A stretch of DNA of 55,270 nt from an uncultured Chitinophagaceae bacterium (GTDB taxonomy: Bacteria > Bacteroidota > Bacteroidia > Chitinophagales > Chitinophagaceae). The notes below the pieces were generated by a model. It worked only from the letters and a program-made list of their open reading frames with translations, did no database searches and was not told the origin of the DNA. The stretch spans positions 1 through 55,270 of the forward strand of contig CALLZY010000042.1 of NCBI GenBank assembly GCA_937858715.1, written 5' to 3'. How positions within the stretch are numbered: the first letter of the stretch is position 1; each line of letters opens with the position of its first letter. The translations under genes were made by a program, and so were the position numbers. Positions 25,491-34,379 of the stretch are shown piece after piece.

Positions 25491-25526
25491 TGTAACCGTT
25501 GGGTGTTGTGATTTATTTCCGCCAAC
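25491..25526 (+). repeat. Right edge of the AT-rich island: inverted copies of left-edge motifs
   Basis: TGTAACCGTT (25491-25500) is the inverted copy of 22991-23000. TTTATTTCCGCCAAC (25512-25526) is the inverted copy of 23175-23189 with one mismatch. CGTTGG (25497-25502) and CCAACG (25522-25527) also pair with each other. The stretch 25425-25940 has no convincing gene; it holds this edge, a 16-base palindrome, a hairpin cluster and the guaC terminator. Confidence 0.45.
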
Positions 25527-25654
25527 GATTGTATTTATGCTATTATACGCTATTAACCCAATTCCTTATCCCCTCAAAACCAACAAAATAGTGATATACA
25601 TTTTGTATTGTCAATAGCGTCAATGCAATTTATCGCAAATTGTAATATGTGCCA

Positions 25655-25670
25655 ACCGTAGTACTACGGT
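25655..25670. promoter_or_regulatory. 16-base perfect palindrome upstream of the island genes
   Basis: ACCGTAGTACTACGGT followed by ATTTTTATTT. No gene ends before it on the plus strand, so an operator or an insertion-site trace is as likely as a terminator. Confidence 0.3.
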
Positions 25671-25747
25671 ATTTTTATTTCGCAAGCCGCAAACCAGCCA
25701 TTATTACAGCCCCGTTCTCTGTACTGTTGTCCAAATAATCAACAGTT

Positions 25748-25807
25748 ATGCTTCGTTTGTCCAAAGGACTCCTTCGGAGCAACGAAGCATCAGCTTTGTA
25801 AAAGCTG
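25748..25807. repeat. Three-hairpin palindromic cluster
   Basis: ATGCTTCGTT (25748-25757) pairs perfectly with AACGAAGCAT (25781-25790). Inside lie GTCC-AAA-GGAC (25759-25769) and TCC-TTC-GGA (25770-25778), giving a three-way junction. Directly next is CAGCTTT-GTA-AAAGCTG (25791-25807). The inner CTCCTTCGGAG equals the core of the type A elements of the leu/ilv cluster. Confidence 0.5.
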
Positions 25808-25884
25808 GCAACACTACCGGCTTTCAATCCTGCCTTTCCTCTGTGCCTTAATCTGGTTATCTGTGGTTAATAAATTCAAACACT

Positions 25885-25908
25885 AAGGGCTGCCGTAAGG
25901 CAGCCCTT
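25885..25908 (-). terminator. Terminator behind guaC
   Basis: AAGGGCTGCC-GTAA-GGCAGCCCTT, a 10-bp perfect stem, 33 bp after the guaC stop on the minus strand. The U-run on the minus side is weak (AGTGTTT); on the plus side TTTTCC follows. Confidence 0.6.
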
Positions 25909-25940
25909 TTCCTTTAATTAATAATTTCAGTGTCGGCTCC

Positions 25941-26981
25941 TCACTCCCCAAACCACTCATTGTGCTGTTCGTTCACACGAATAAATGTGGTGCGTTTTGA
26001 TAATTCCTTCAGTGCCCTTGCACCAACATAAGTGCAGGCCGATCGAAGCCCTCCCAGTATATCCTGCAAAGTATCAGCCACAGGGCCACGGTATTTTATC
26101 TGTGTTGTCTTGCCCTCCGATGCACGGTAATCAGCCACCCCCCCGGCATATTTATTCATCGCAGTCTCGCTGCTCATGCCATAAAACAGCTTGTATTGTT
26201 TTCCGTCCTTCTCCACCAGTTCACCGCCGCTTTCTGTATGCCCCGCCAGCATACCGCCCAGCATCACAAAATCGGCACCGCCGCCAAATGCCTTTACCAC
26301 ATCGCCTGGCACCTTGCAGCCACCGTCTGAAATGATTTGCCCGCCTAAGCCATGTGCCGCATCCGAACATTCAATAATGGCCGACAGTTGCGGGTAGCCA
26401 ACTCCCGTCTTTACCCTCGTTGTGCACACCGAGCCGGGGCCAATGCCCACCTTAATAATATCTGCACCCGACAGCAGCAGTTCTTCCACCATCTCGCCTG
26501 TAACCACATTGCCCGCAATAATCACCTTGCCGGGATATTTCTTGCGGGTGGCCCGTACAAAACCTACAAACTTTTCGGAGTAGCCATTGGCCACATCAAT
26601 ACAAATAAAACGAAGTGCTGCGTTTTCTTTCAGGATGGCATCAAGTTTGGCCGCATCAGCATCACTGGTGCCGGTGCTCACTGCAATATGGTCGGCAATG
26701 CCATTGCCAGTCGTCTGCATAAACTGCTTCCACTGTTCAGTGCTGTAATGCTTGTGTATCGCCGTAAACAGTTTGAAGGAAGCAAGGGCCGTGGCCATTT
26801 CAAAAGTGCCCACAGTATCCATATTGGCCGCCATAACGGGAATGCCCTCCCAGTGGCCACCCCCGTGCAGGAAGGTGAACTTCCTGTTAAGGCTTACTTC
26901 TGATCTTGTACCCAATGTGGAGCGTTTGGGGCGCAGCATCACATCCTTAAAACCCAGCTTGATGTCCGATTCAATATGCAT
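25941..26981 (-). CDS. guaC: GMP reductase
   Basis: 346 residues of the IMPDH/GMPR barrel family, without CBS domains; reduces GMP to IMP with NADPH, letting guanine nucleotides be recycled. Marks: [18 protein letters not shown] at the N-terminus, [19 protein letters not shown] with the active-site Cys, [20 protein letters not shown], and [13 protein letters not shown]; the length equals that of GMP reductases (about 345), while IMPDH is near 490. A minus-strand TAAATTCG about 18 bp upstream resembles the -7 box with one change. Single-gene unit with its own terminator. Confidence 0.93.
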   Translation of the reverse strand: MHIESDIKLGFKDVMLRPKRSTLGTRSEVSLNRKFTFLHGGGHWEGIPVMAANMDTVGTFEMATALASFKLFTAIHKHYSTEQWKQFMQTTGNGIADHIAVSTGTSDADAAKLDAILKENAALRFICIDVANGYSEKFVGFVRATRKKYPGKVIIAGNVVTGEMVEELLLSGADIIKVGIGPGSVCTTRVKTGVGYPQLSAIIECSDAAHGLGGQIISDGGCKVPGDVVKAFGGGADFVMLGGMLAGHTESGGELVEKDGKQYKLFYGMSSETAMNKYAGGVADYRASEGKTTQIKYRGPVADTLQDILGGLRSACTYVGARALKELSKRTTFIRVNEQHNEWFGE

Positions 26982-27098
26982 TGCTTGTTCTTTTGTGGCG
27001 AATTTAATGATGTTTGTTGCATGCAGAATATTTTATTCAGCACAGCAGCATTCAGCAGGGCGGGGGAATGATGTAACTTTATAAGGCAACAGTATTAA

Positions 27099-28109
27099 TT
27101 GGATTCGCTTACACATATTGCCATCGGTGCCTGCCTTGGCGAGGCAATGGCCGGAAAAAAACTCGGCAAACGGGCCATACTCTATGGCGCACTGCTGCAC
27201 AGCCTGCCGGATATTGATGTGATGTGTGTACTATGGATGAGCACTCCCGAAAGCCTGCTTGCCCACCGTGGCTTTACACATTCTTTTCTTTTTGTGGTGC
27301 TGATAACTCCGGTGCTGGCCTGGCTGGCACAACGCTGGAACCGCAGCAAACCGGTTACATATAAAAAGTGGATAGTAATGACGGCCATCTTGCTGCTGGC
27401 GCATCTTTTTGTGGATGCCACCAATGCCTATGGTGTGGCCTGGTGGGAACCTTTCAGTCACAACCGGGTAATCTGGAACTGGACGTATGTGTTCGACCCG
27501 ATGTATTCCCTGTGGCTGATACTGGCGATGATTGTCTTATTGTTCTTACGAAAAAATCATCCGGGCAGGAGAATATGGGTGAAGATTGGTTTAGGCATCA
27601 GCACTGTTTATTTGCTTACCTGCGGACTGATAAAGTACAAGATTGACAGCGATGTGAGAAGCATATTGAAGAAACAGCAGGTGGCCTATAGCGATTATTT
27701 TACCACACCTGCACCGATGAACAACCTGCTTTGGTTTGTAGTCGCTGCCAACGATTCCGGATACCATATCGGCTATCGTTCTTTATTTGATCTGAAAAAA
27801 AAGATGGACTTCCATTTCATACCCCGTAATGAAAAGTTGCTAAAGCCCTGGCAGCAGGATGAAGATGTGCATCGTTTAAAACGTTTTTCAAAAGGTTTTT
27901 ATGCTGCCTCACTGCGGGGAGATACGGTTATACTCAGCGATCTGCGTTTTGGCCAGATGATGGGCTGGAAGGATAACGCCGCCCCCTTTGTATTTTATTA
28001 CTATGTACAATATCCAAAAAGCAACCGTTATGTAATGCAGCGGGGAAGGTTTAAGGGTTGGGACAGGGAAACACTCTTATCCTTACTTCGGAGAATGGCA
28101 GGGAAGTGA
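27099..28109 (+). CDS. DUF457 / YdjM-type membrane metal-dependent hydrolase
   Basis: 336 residues. The start codon is TTG at 27099 (TTG GAT TCG CTT ACA CAT); it is favoured because family members begin MDSxTH, which this start gives exactly (MDSLTHIAIGACLGEA). Conserved acidic and His residues DSLTH, LPDIDV and HRGFTHS form the presumed metal site, and four to five membrane helices follow (about 60-180), with a soluble C-terminal half. The family is known as membrane-bound hydrolase-like proteins of uncertain substrate. It converges on the PLD-like gene with 5 bp between stops. Confidence 0.85.
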   Translation: MDSLTHIAIGACLGEAMAGKKLGKRAILYGALLHSLPDIDVMCVLWMSTPESLLAHRGFTHSFLFVVLITPVLAWLAQRWNRSKPVTYKKWIVMTAILLLAHLFVDATNAYGVAWWEPFSHNRVIWNWTYVFDPMYSLWLILAMIVLLFLRKNHPGRRIWVKIGLGISTVYLLTCGLIKYKIDSDVRSILKKQQVAYSDYFTTPAPMNNLLWFVVAANDSGYHIGYRSLFDLKKKMDFHFIPRNEKLLKPWQQDEDVHRLKRFSKGFYAASLRGDTVILSDLRFGQMMGWKDNAAPFVFYYYVQYPKSNRYVMQRGRFKGWDRETLLSLLRRMAGK

Positions 28110-28114
28110 TGCAA

Positions 28115-29293
28115 TTATTCTTGCTTAAAGTAGAAAGTAAAAACGTTAAGAGTGTTGTTGATAAAGCTATAGCAGAACCGCTGCCATATCCTTCTGAAAA
28201 TATTTTTTGATGCAGGGTTATTCTCTTTTGTTATCCGCTTGCAGTGTTTCTTGATAATGTCATTCATGATTTGTTCTGCTTCATGTGCCGCTTCATGGTC
28301 TTTAATATCTAAGTTCAGCTCAAGGCTGGCATAGGCACTGATGTTATTTACGTTGTAAGAGCCAATGGTGGTCCATACAGAGTCATAAGAGGCCATCTTC
28401 GCATGAAGAACCGTATCCTGGTATTCGTAAATTTCAATGTTATTGCGCAGCAGCCAGTCATAGAGGTAGCGTTCGGCATGTTTGGCCATGCTGATGTCGG
28501 AACGTCCGGCAAGAATCACCCGTACTGCCACTCCTTTTTTTGCAGCAAGTGCTAACCGCTTACGGAAGAACCGTCCGGGAAGAAAATAGCTGCACATTAT
28601 TGTCATGTGGTCTTCTGCATGGTTGAACATGGCGAGGTAGCTGTTCCAGACTTCTTTTTTTCTTTTCACCCAGTCGTTTCTTCTGATGCGAACCTGGACT
28701 CTTTCGTTGTGGTGTATCTGCTCAGATTGTGCTTGTTGCCATTTAATTTCTGCAGAGGATAGTCTTTTTCTTTCGCCCCACATTTGCATACAAATCTTTT
28801 GCAGCAGTGCAGCAGTTTCACCCTGTACATAAGCAGCCATATCGAGCCAGGCTGGTTCATCGGGCAGGTCATTATACCGGTCGCAAACATTTATGCCGCC
28901 TACCAATGCGTGAAAGCCATCCACCACTACAACTTTATGATGAAGCCTCCGGCCAAAGTAAAAATGTTTGCTCCTGAACAGCGGTTCAAACCATTTCAGT
29001 TTAATGCCTGAATACAGAATATCATATATTGTCTTTTCATGCAGGTGTTGCGAAGCAAATCCATCAAGGTGAAGAAAAACCTGCACACCTCTTGCTACCG
29101 CCTTCTTCAGGCTTTCGATAACATCTTTTCCGGTTTCATCATCAGTAAAAATGTAAAACTGCAGGTGGACAGAATACAAGGCTTTGTCAATCAGGCGGGT
29201 CAGCAAAGAGAAATAATCTTTGCCGCCTCTTACAAACTGAACTTTGTTGCAGGAGGTGTAACCGCTGTGTTTAATACGCCGAAGTGAACTCAT
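28115..29293 (-). CDS. Phospholipase D-family protein, cardiolipin synthase-like
   Basis: About 392 residues from the ATG at 29293 (MSSLRRIKHSGY); an upstream in-frame ATG at 29371 gives no recognisable sequence. Two HxKxxxxD motifs are complete: HHKVVVVD with following GFHALVGGIN, and HAKMASYD with following SVWTTIGSYN. There are no N-terminal membrane helices, as in ClsB-type enzymes, while the tail (FCYSFINNTLNVFTFYF) may touch the membrane. Probably joins phosphatidyl groups to make cardiolipin. I give no gene symbol because ClsA, ClsB and ClsC types cannot be separated by eye. Confidence 0.85.
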   Translation of the reverse strand: MSSLRRIKHSGYTSCNKVQFVRGGKDYFSLLTRLIDKALYSVHLQFYIFTDDETGKDVIESLKKAVARGVQVFLHLDGFASQHLHEKTIYDILYSGIKLKWFEPLFRSKHFYFGRRLHHKVVVVDGFHALVGGINVCDRYNDLPDEPAWLDMAAYVQGETAALLQKICMQMWGERKRLSSAEIKWQQAQSEQIHHNERVQVRIRRNDWVKRKKEVWNSYLAMFNHAEDHMTIMCSYFLPGRFFRKRLALAAKKGVAVRVILAGRSDISMAKHAERYLYDWLLRNNIEIYEYQDTVLHAKMASYDSVWTTIGSYNVNNISAYASLELNLDIKDHEAAHEAEQIMNDIIKKHCKRITKENNPASKNIFRRIWQRFCYSFINNTLNVFTFYFKQE

Positions 29294-29417
29294 TGTTTCT
29301 GACCTCAAACCTAAAATTACAGCGTATTTAATGGAATGAGTGTAATCACTGCCAGGTTTGATGCAACTCATTTTAATTGGCTGAAAGATGGATTAACTTT
29401 AAGCAAAAGGCAGACAT

Positions 29418-29600
29418 ATGATGCTGATACACTTAGCGGGGTCTGCAATCGGGCAGCACATCCCCGAAATACTTGGCTGGCTTATAGCGGCATCAGTATT
29501 AACGCTTCTTCTCTGGAAAGGCAAGAAGGTACTGTGCAGGCTGCTGCAAATCTGTTACTACTGTTTCATAAAGAAAGGATCCTGCTTTTATCAGGCATAG
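29418..29600 (+). CDS. Possible small membrane protein
   Basis: 60 residues in the 361-bp gap between divergent genes (29294-29654). One membrane segment (EILGWLIAASVLTLLLW) is followed by a basic, Cys-rich tail (KGKKVLCRLLQICYYC). ATG ATG start. An overlapping longer frame reads poorly. I see no other feature in the gap except weak T-rich promoter-like sequence before 29655. Could be chance. Confidence 0.3.
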   Translation: MMLIHLAGSAIGQHIPEILGWLIAASVLTLLLWKGKKVLCRLLQICYYCFIKKGSCFYQA

Positions 29601-29654
29601 GTTACCGGTTTACAGTTCTTTGGAGTAATTTATTTTTCATAAAAAACTTACTGT

Positions 29655-30131
29655 ATGAAAAGAGTAAAACGTCCTGATGTGAAAGCGGGTATTTGGATTG
29701 ATACAGATAATGCAGTGGTGGTAAAGATGGAAGGGGAAACAGAAGCAGTTATTTCGGCAGTAGATTCAGGTATTGAAAGCAGGGTGCGGTTTCCGGGAGA
29801 GGGAAAAAGGTTTGCCCGTTTTGGAAGCACATTTATGAGTGATGAAGAAAAGAAGGAGAGAAGATTACAACTGCAGTTGAAAAGATATTATAAGCGTATA
29901 ACTTCCATTATTTCAGATGCAGATTATCTATGTATTTACGGGCCAGGAAAAAGAAAGCTGGAGTTGCAGCACTTTCTTGAGCACAATACCGGATTTCACG
30001 GTAAGCTGATGGAATGTGAAAACTCAGGCAAGGTAAAACCCTCTCTTTTGCTGGAAAAGGTGAAACATTTTTTTGAGGGGCCGGTATTCAAGTCCTGGAG
30101 AAGAAGTAAAAGGAAAGAACCAGGACTGTAA
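29655..30131 (+). CDS. Unrecognised cytoplasmic protein
   Basis: 158 residues, strongly basic. Predicted alternating strand/helix: AGIWIDTDNAVVVKMEG, a charged helix EEKKERRLQLQLKRYYKRITSII, then DADYLCIYGPGKRKLELQHFLE, and a Lys/Arg-rich tail. The order strand, long helix, strand-GPG-helix recalls eRF1/Pelota-like folds of bacterial proteins loosely called translational machinery or host-attachment proteins, but I cannot name a family. No signal peptide. Stands alone between divergent and convergent neighbours. Confidence 0.7.
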   Translation: MKRVKRPDVKAGIWIDTDNAVVVKMEGETEAVISAVDSGIESRVRFPGEGKRFARFGSTFMSDEEKKERRLQLQLKRYYKRITSIISDADYLCIYGPGKRKLELQHFLEHNTGFHGKLMECENSGKVKPSLLLEKVKHFFEGPVFKSWRRSKRKEPGL

Positions 30132-30186
30132 GTTACCTGAAAGTGCCCGGCTCTTTCTATGCTTGCTTTGAGGAAAGCAAATTTGG

Positions 30187-30519
30187 TTACCAGCCCAACA
30201 GATCAATCATTCCCTTAATAGTGAATACTACTCCGATGGTGGTAAGTCCGTAAAGGACAAATTTGATATCTGCGGAGCCGCTTCCAATAAGGAACAATGT
30301 AAGCATACAACCAATAACCAGCAGGGCAAGACCGATAGAACAGCAGGCAAAGCCAACTTTCCTTTTTCTTGTAAGCCGGATTGATTTCAGTTTTTCAAAA
30401 ATGTCTGAAAGAAGGTTTTCGGGTGTTCCTTTCTTTTGTAACTGAAGTGTAATTTCTTCGTGGCTGTACCCGCTTCTCTGAAGCGAATCAGCAAATAGCA
30501 GCAAATCGTTCTGTTCCAT
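30187..30519 (-). CDS. Small membrane protein, unrecognised
   Basis: About 110 residues from the ATG at 30519 (MEQNDLLLFADSLQRSGYS). The N-terminal 45 residues form a helix-turn pattern (GYSHEEITLQLQKKGTPENLLSDIF) that resembles small UBA- or recombination-protein-X-like helical modules; two membrane segments follow (FACCSIGLALLVIGCMLTLFLI and FVLYGLTTIGVVF). An upstream ATG at 30588 would overlap the glnA terminator and is rejected. No function assigned. Confidence 0.65.
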   Translation of the reverse strand: MEQNDLLLFADSLQRSGYSHEEITLQLQKKGTPENLLSDIFEKLKSIRLTRKRKVGFACCSIGLALLVIGCMLTLFLIGSGSADIKFVLYGLTTIGVVFTIKGMIDLLGW

Positions 30520-30573
30520 ACAGAATGTTGGTTTTTGTTTCTGATTGTCAAGATAAGATTTTTTCCAAAAAAC

Positions 30574-30596
30574 AAAAAAACCGCCCAATTGGGCGG
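30574..30596 (-). terminator. Rho-independent terminator of glnA
   Basis: CCGCCCAATTGGGCGG, a perfect 16-base palindrome at 30581-30596, followed on the minus strand by T7. It begins 24 bp after the glnA stop. Confidence 0.9.
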
Positions 30597-30620
30597 CTTG
30601 TAAGGGTTTTAGTTTCTGGA

Positions 30621-32810
30621 CTATCGTAAAAAAAGCAATTCTCTGTATTTAGGCAGGTACCACTCTCTGTCATCAACAAGCAGTTCCAGTTTGTCAACAT
30701 GATAGCGGATGGCATCAAAATAAGTGTCTTTCACTTTTGCCTGGTAAGCAAGTGCCTTTTCACGGGTGTTTTCAATCGCATTTGCTTCTTTTCTAGCCAG
30801 CAGCATTTTTTCTACCAGGTCGCTGGTTTTATTGATATGCTCAGATATTTTTTCCAGTATTTGCTTCTGGTTTGCAAAAGCCGATTCAGTTAATCCTGCT
30901 TCTTTCAATCCGCGGATATTGTTAGCCAGCAGGTTCTGGTAGCGGATAGACGGAGGAAGAATATGGCTGGTGGCCAGTTCGCCCATGATGCGGCTTTCAA
31001 TCTGCACTTTCTTGATGTATTTCTCCAGCTCAATTTCATGCCTTGCTTCCAGCTCATTGTGAGCATAAATGTCGTTTGACTCGAAAAGTGCCTTTGCCTT
31101 ATCAGTAACCATTGCGTCTAAAGCAAGTGGTGTTGTTTTTACATTAGGTAAACCTCTTTTTTCAGCTTCTTTTGCCCATGCTTCACTATAGCCATCGCCT
31201 TCAAAAAGTACTTTCTCGCTGGCAACGATATACTGACGGATAATATGCATGATAGCAATTTCTTTCTTCTCGCCTTTTTCTACCAGTGCATCTACTTCCT
31301 TTTTGAAAGTTTTCAGTGTTTCGGCCACGATGGTGTTGAGAATGGTCATCGGGTTTGCACAATTGGCAGTTGAGCCCACAGCCCTGAATTCAAACTTGTT
31401 TCCTGTAAAAGCAAAGGGTGATGTTCTGTTTCTGTCTGTATTGTCAAGCAGCAGGTCCGGAATGGTTTTGTAGATGTCAATTTTCAGCATGCTCTCATCC
31501 GTCTCATCCATCTCGTCAGTTACTCTTTCTTTTACATCAGCAAGCACTTTTGCCAGATACTGGCCTATGAAAACAGAAATGATGGCCGGAGGAGCTTCGT
31601 TGGCACCCAGGCGGTGGTCGTTACCGGCAGAAGCAATTGAAGCCCTTAGTACATCAGCATAATCATGTACAGCCTTAATTGTATTTACAAAGAAGGTGAG
31701 GAACATCAGGTTGGTCTTTGGAGTTTTTCCGGGGGCCAGCAGGTTAACGCCGGTATCGGTGGCCATACTCCAGTTATTGTGTTTGCCGCTTCCGTTAATG
31801 CCGGCAAATGGTTTTTCATGAAGCAACACTCTTAGTTTATGTCTTCTCGCTACCCTGTCCATCACATCCATCAGAAGCGAGTTATGGTCAACTGCCACGC
31901 CTGCTTCTTCGAAGATAGGAGCACATTCAAACTGGGCAGGGGCTACTTCGTTATGTCTTGTACGCAGCGGAATGCCAAGCTTGTAAGATTCATTTTCGAA
32001 ATCCCTCATGTATGCATACACCCTTTCAGGAACAGAACCAAAGTAGTGGTCTTCTAACTGCTGGTTTTTGGCTGATGAGTGACCAAATACTGTTCTTCCT
32101 GTCATAACCAGGTCGGGCCTTGCGTTAAAGAGGGCTTCGTCAATAACAAAGTACTCCTGCTCCCAGCCAAGTGTGGAAGTTACTTTTGAAACATTTTTGT
32201 CAAAATAATTACATACTTCTACAGCAGCTTTATTCAATGCATCAATCGATTTCAGCAGCGGAGCTTTATAATCGAGAGATTCACCGGTATATGAAACAAA
32301 TATTGTAGGGATACAAAGAGTTTTTCCTTCTCCAATCTCCATAATAAATGCAGGCGAGGAAGGATCCCATGCAGTATAACCTCTGGCTTCAAAAGTGGCC
32401 CTTAGTCCGCCGCTGGGGAACGACGAAGCATCTGGTTCCTGCTGAACGAGGGCATCGCCTTCAAATTGTTCTATTGCTGTTCCATCACTCTTGATAGTGA
32501 AGAATGAGTCATGTTTTTCAGCTGTGGTGCCTGTTAGCGGCTGAAACCAGTGTGTGAAGTGGGTAACTCCTTTGCTTTCTGCCCATGACCTGATACCACT
32601 GGCAATCTGGTTAGCCATTGCCCTGTCAATCTTCTGGTGTGCTTTAATGGAAGCCTGCAGGCTTTTATATGCTTCATCGCTAAGAAATTCTCTTGCCACT
32701 TTAAGTGTGAAAACATTGCTGGCGAATATGCTGGTGATTTTTGTGGGTGAATCAACCTTTACAGATGAGCCCGAAACCAAATTTGTGAGACCATTAAAAC
32801 GTAAGGACAT
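30621..32810 (-). CDS. glnA: Glutamine synthetase, type III
   Basis: 729 residues; ATP-dependent amidation of glutamate with ammonium. Length and the GSIII-specific N-terminal domain (FGLTNL-type opening, FASNVFTLKVAREFLSDEAYKSL) separate it from GSI (about 470). Signatures: THWFQPLTGTTAEKHDSF, TLGWEQEYFVID with metal-binding Glu, HNEVAPAQFE, HEKPFAGINGSGKHNNWSM and the C-terminal NRTSPFAFTGNKFEFRAVGS. The GSIII C-terminal helical part (ENTREKALAYQAKVKD) is complete. It is transcribed alone from a 180-bp AT-rich leader with several TGTGAA repeats and a motif shared with amt, and ends at a strong terminator. Some workers call this type glnN. Confidence 0.96.
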   Translation of the reverse strand: MSLRFNGLTNLVSGSSVKVDSPTKITSIFASNVFTLKVAREFLSDEAYKSLQASIKAHQKIDRAMANQIASGIRSWAESKGVTHFTHWFQPLTGTTAEKHDSFFTIKSDGTAIEQFEGDALVQQEPDASSFPSGGLRATFEARGYTAWDPSSPAFIMEIGEGKTLCIPTIFVSYTGESLDYKAPLLKSIDALNKAAVEVCNYFDKNVSKVTSTLGWEQEYFVIDEALFNARPDLVMTGRTVFGHSSAKNQQLEDHYFGSVPERVYAYMRDFENESYKLGIPLRTRHNEVAPAQFECAPIFEEAGVAVDHNSLLMDVMDRVARRHKLRVLLHEKPFAGINGSGKHNNWSMATDTGVNLLAPGKTPKTNLMFLTFFVNTIKAVHDYADVLRASIASAGNDHRLGANEAPPAIISVFIGQYLAKVLADVKERVTDEMDETDESMLKIDIYKTIPDLLLDNTDRNRTSPFAFTGNKFEFRAVGSTANCANPMTILNTIVAETLKTFKKEVDALVEKGEKKEIAIMHIIRQYIVASEKVLFEGDGYSEAWAKEAEKRGLPNVKTTPLALDAMVTDKAKALFESNDIYAHNELEARHEIELEKYIKKVQIESRIMGELATSHILPPSIRYQNLLANNIRGLKEAGLTESAFANQKQILEKISEHINKTSDLVEKMLLARKEANAIENTREKALAYQAKVKDTYFDAIRYHVDKLELLVDDREWYLPKYRELLFLR

Positions 32811-32896
32811 GCTGTGTTTGATTTAAATTAAAAAATAAAATATGTATTGTTTTCTTCAGCGAATGTATAAATAAATAGCATTTCTGTGAAAAAAAT

Positions 32897-32910
32897 ATGA
32901 TTATTGTGAA
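32897..32910 (-). promoter_or_regulatory. Candidate nitrogen-related site in the glnA leader
   Basis: Plus-strand ATGATTATTGTGAA, 87-100 bp before the glnA ATG; see the amt copy at 2512-2525. Neighbouring TGTGAA (32885) and TGTGAT (32916) make a run of similar units. A minus-strand TACATTCG closer to the gene resembles the -7 box with one change. Confidence 0.3.
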
Positions 32911-32992
32911 GAGTATGTGATAAATTTTGAAAAAAAATTAAAATACAAACGAGTGTAAGAACGTAAAAGAACAGAAAGAAGTTTACAGAGTT

Positions 32993-34264
32993 TTATTTAG
33001 TAATGTATTTTTCAATTACATTATTTATTCTTTTCCAATCGGTTAAGGCTGCCACCGGGATAACAAGCAGGGGTAGGATAATGCTCCTGTACCTGACGAT
33101 AGCGCCGAGGTTACTTTGGCTGAAACCTATTGATAAAAGGATGGAAAAGGAGAGATAAATGCAGAAAAGCGAGAAGGCTTTGTTTAAAATACCGTTTCTC
33201 CGGAAAAAAATGAACAGAATAAATAATAGGAGGATAACATTAATCTCCACCGCCGCTGCTAAGGATAGGATATGTTTTACATCACCCGGAAAAGGCCTGA
33301 TGGCTGACAAGCTTATAGCCTGAGGTGTATTAAGCAAGAAACTTTTTGCTGTCGGTTCCAGCTCTTTTATAGGAACTGAAGAGGCCCCCACAATCTGTAA
33401 AAATTCCTTTTGCTTGCCCGCAACTGCGGCAGGAAAATCAAGAGCAGGGCTTATATACCTGACATTGAAGAAGAGGATTGTGAAAAGAATATATGATATA
33501 GCATAAACCCATTTTTCCTTTCCAGGAAATTGTTTTGCAATCAGCCAGACGATAACAGCAGCTATGACCAGGGGAAGTACAAAGTTGCGTAACGCTAATA
33601 TCAGGAGAAGCCCTGTAATTATACTTAGTATTCTTTTTATTCCCCACTTGTTTTCCTTAAGCCCAAAGTAAACAGAATAGATTACCATTCCCATTCCTGT
33701 AAAAAGAATTCCTTCCTTACCAAGGCCACTTGTCCAGAAAAGAAAGGAAGGAATGAGAAAAGTGAACAATACCAATGTCAGTTTTCTGCCAGGAAAAACA
33801 TCAGACATCACCCTTAACAAAGCGATAGGTCCAAAAAGGGAAATAAAGGAGTACAAAATGACATTAACGTAATAACTACCAAAAGAGAAAATATTGAAAA
33901 CAGAGAGCAGTTTGATGAAAATATTTGCTTTCAGATCGTTCCAGTAAGAACCTGATGATCCCAGGAAATTTGTAAGGTTCTGTTTGTGAGCATTACTAAA
34001 GAGATTCGTCAGATATTCCTGTGGATTTGAAAATAATAAGTTGTATTCTTCTATACTTAGTTTGTGATAGTTCCAGGTATCATACATCTGGGCAAGACCG
34101 CCGTAATATGTGCCAATCCACCCATAGAAAATGCCAGCCATTATTTTTAACAAAAAAAGAATGATAACCTGAGTTTGGCTAAGTCCGGCATTTCTGAAGA
34201 ACTTTACCTTGGTTACTAACCATGCAAACAGGGTAAGGTATAATATGAATAACAGGTACTCCAA
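32993..34264 (-). CDS. Polytopic membrane protein, possible cell-surface polysaccharide function
   Basis: 423 residues with about ten membrane helices (for example LLFILYLTLFAWLV, VIILFLLKIMAGIFYGWIG, VILYSFISLFGPIALL, IINVILLLFILFIFF-type segments) and a soluble loop after the first helices containing YDTWNYHKLSIEEYN. The plan of an early acidic/aromatic loop and a late GFSQSNLGAIVRYRSIILPLL segment resembles uncharacterised O-antigen-polymerase or GT-C-like membrane proteins in this phylum. No adjacent glycosyltransferases. Function not assigned. Divergent from purL with 115 bp between. Confidence 0.7.
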   Translation of the reverse strand: MEYLLFILYLTLFAWLVTKVKFFRNAGLSQTQVIILFLLKIMAGIFYGWIGTYYGGLAQMYDTWNYHKLSIEEYNLLFSNPQEYLTNLFSNAHKQNLTNFLGSSGSYWNDLKANIFIKLLSVFNIFSFGSYYVNVILYSFISLFGPIALLRVMSDVFPGRKLTLVLFTFLIPSFLFWTSGLGKEGILFTGMGMVIYSVYFGLKENKWGIKRILSIITGLLLILALRNFVLPLVIAAVIVWLIAKQFPGKEKWVYAISYILFTILFFNVRYISPALDFPAAVAGKQKEFLQIVGASSVPIKELEPTAKSFLLNTPQAISLSAIRPFPGDVKHILSLAAAVEINVILLLFILFIFFRRNGILNKAFSLFCIYLSFSILLSIGFSQSNLGAIVRYRSIILPLLVIPVAALTDWKRINNVIEKYITK

Positions 34265-34379
34265 AGCATTGATTTCTGTTGCAAAATAGCCAAAATGAAG
34301 TGATTATCAACACAAAGTTGACAAGTTCTGTTTTAAGCCAACACGACAAACTGTAATTTCGCCACACAATAATATTATA

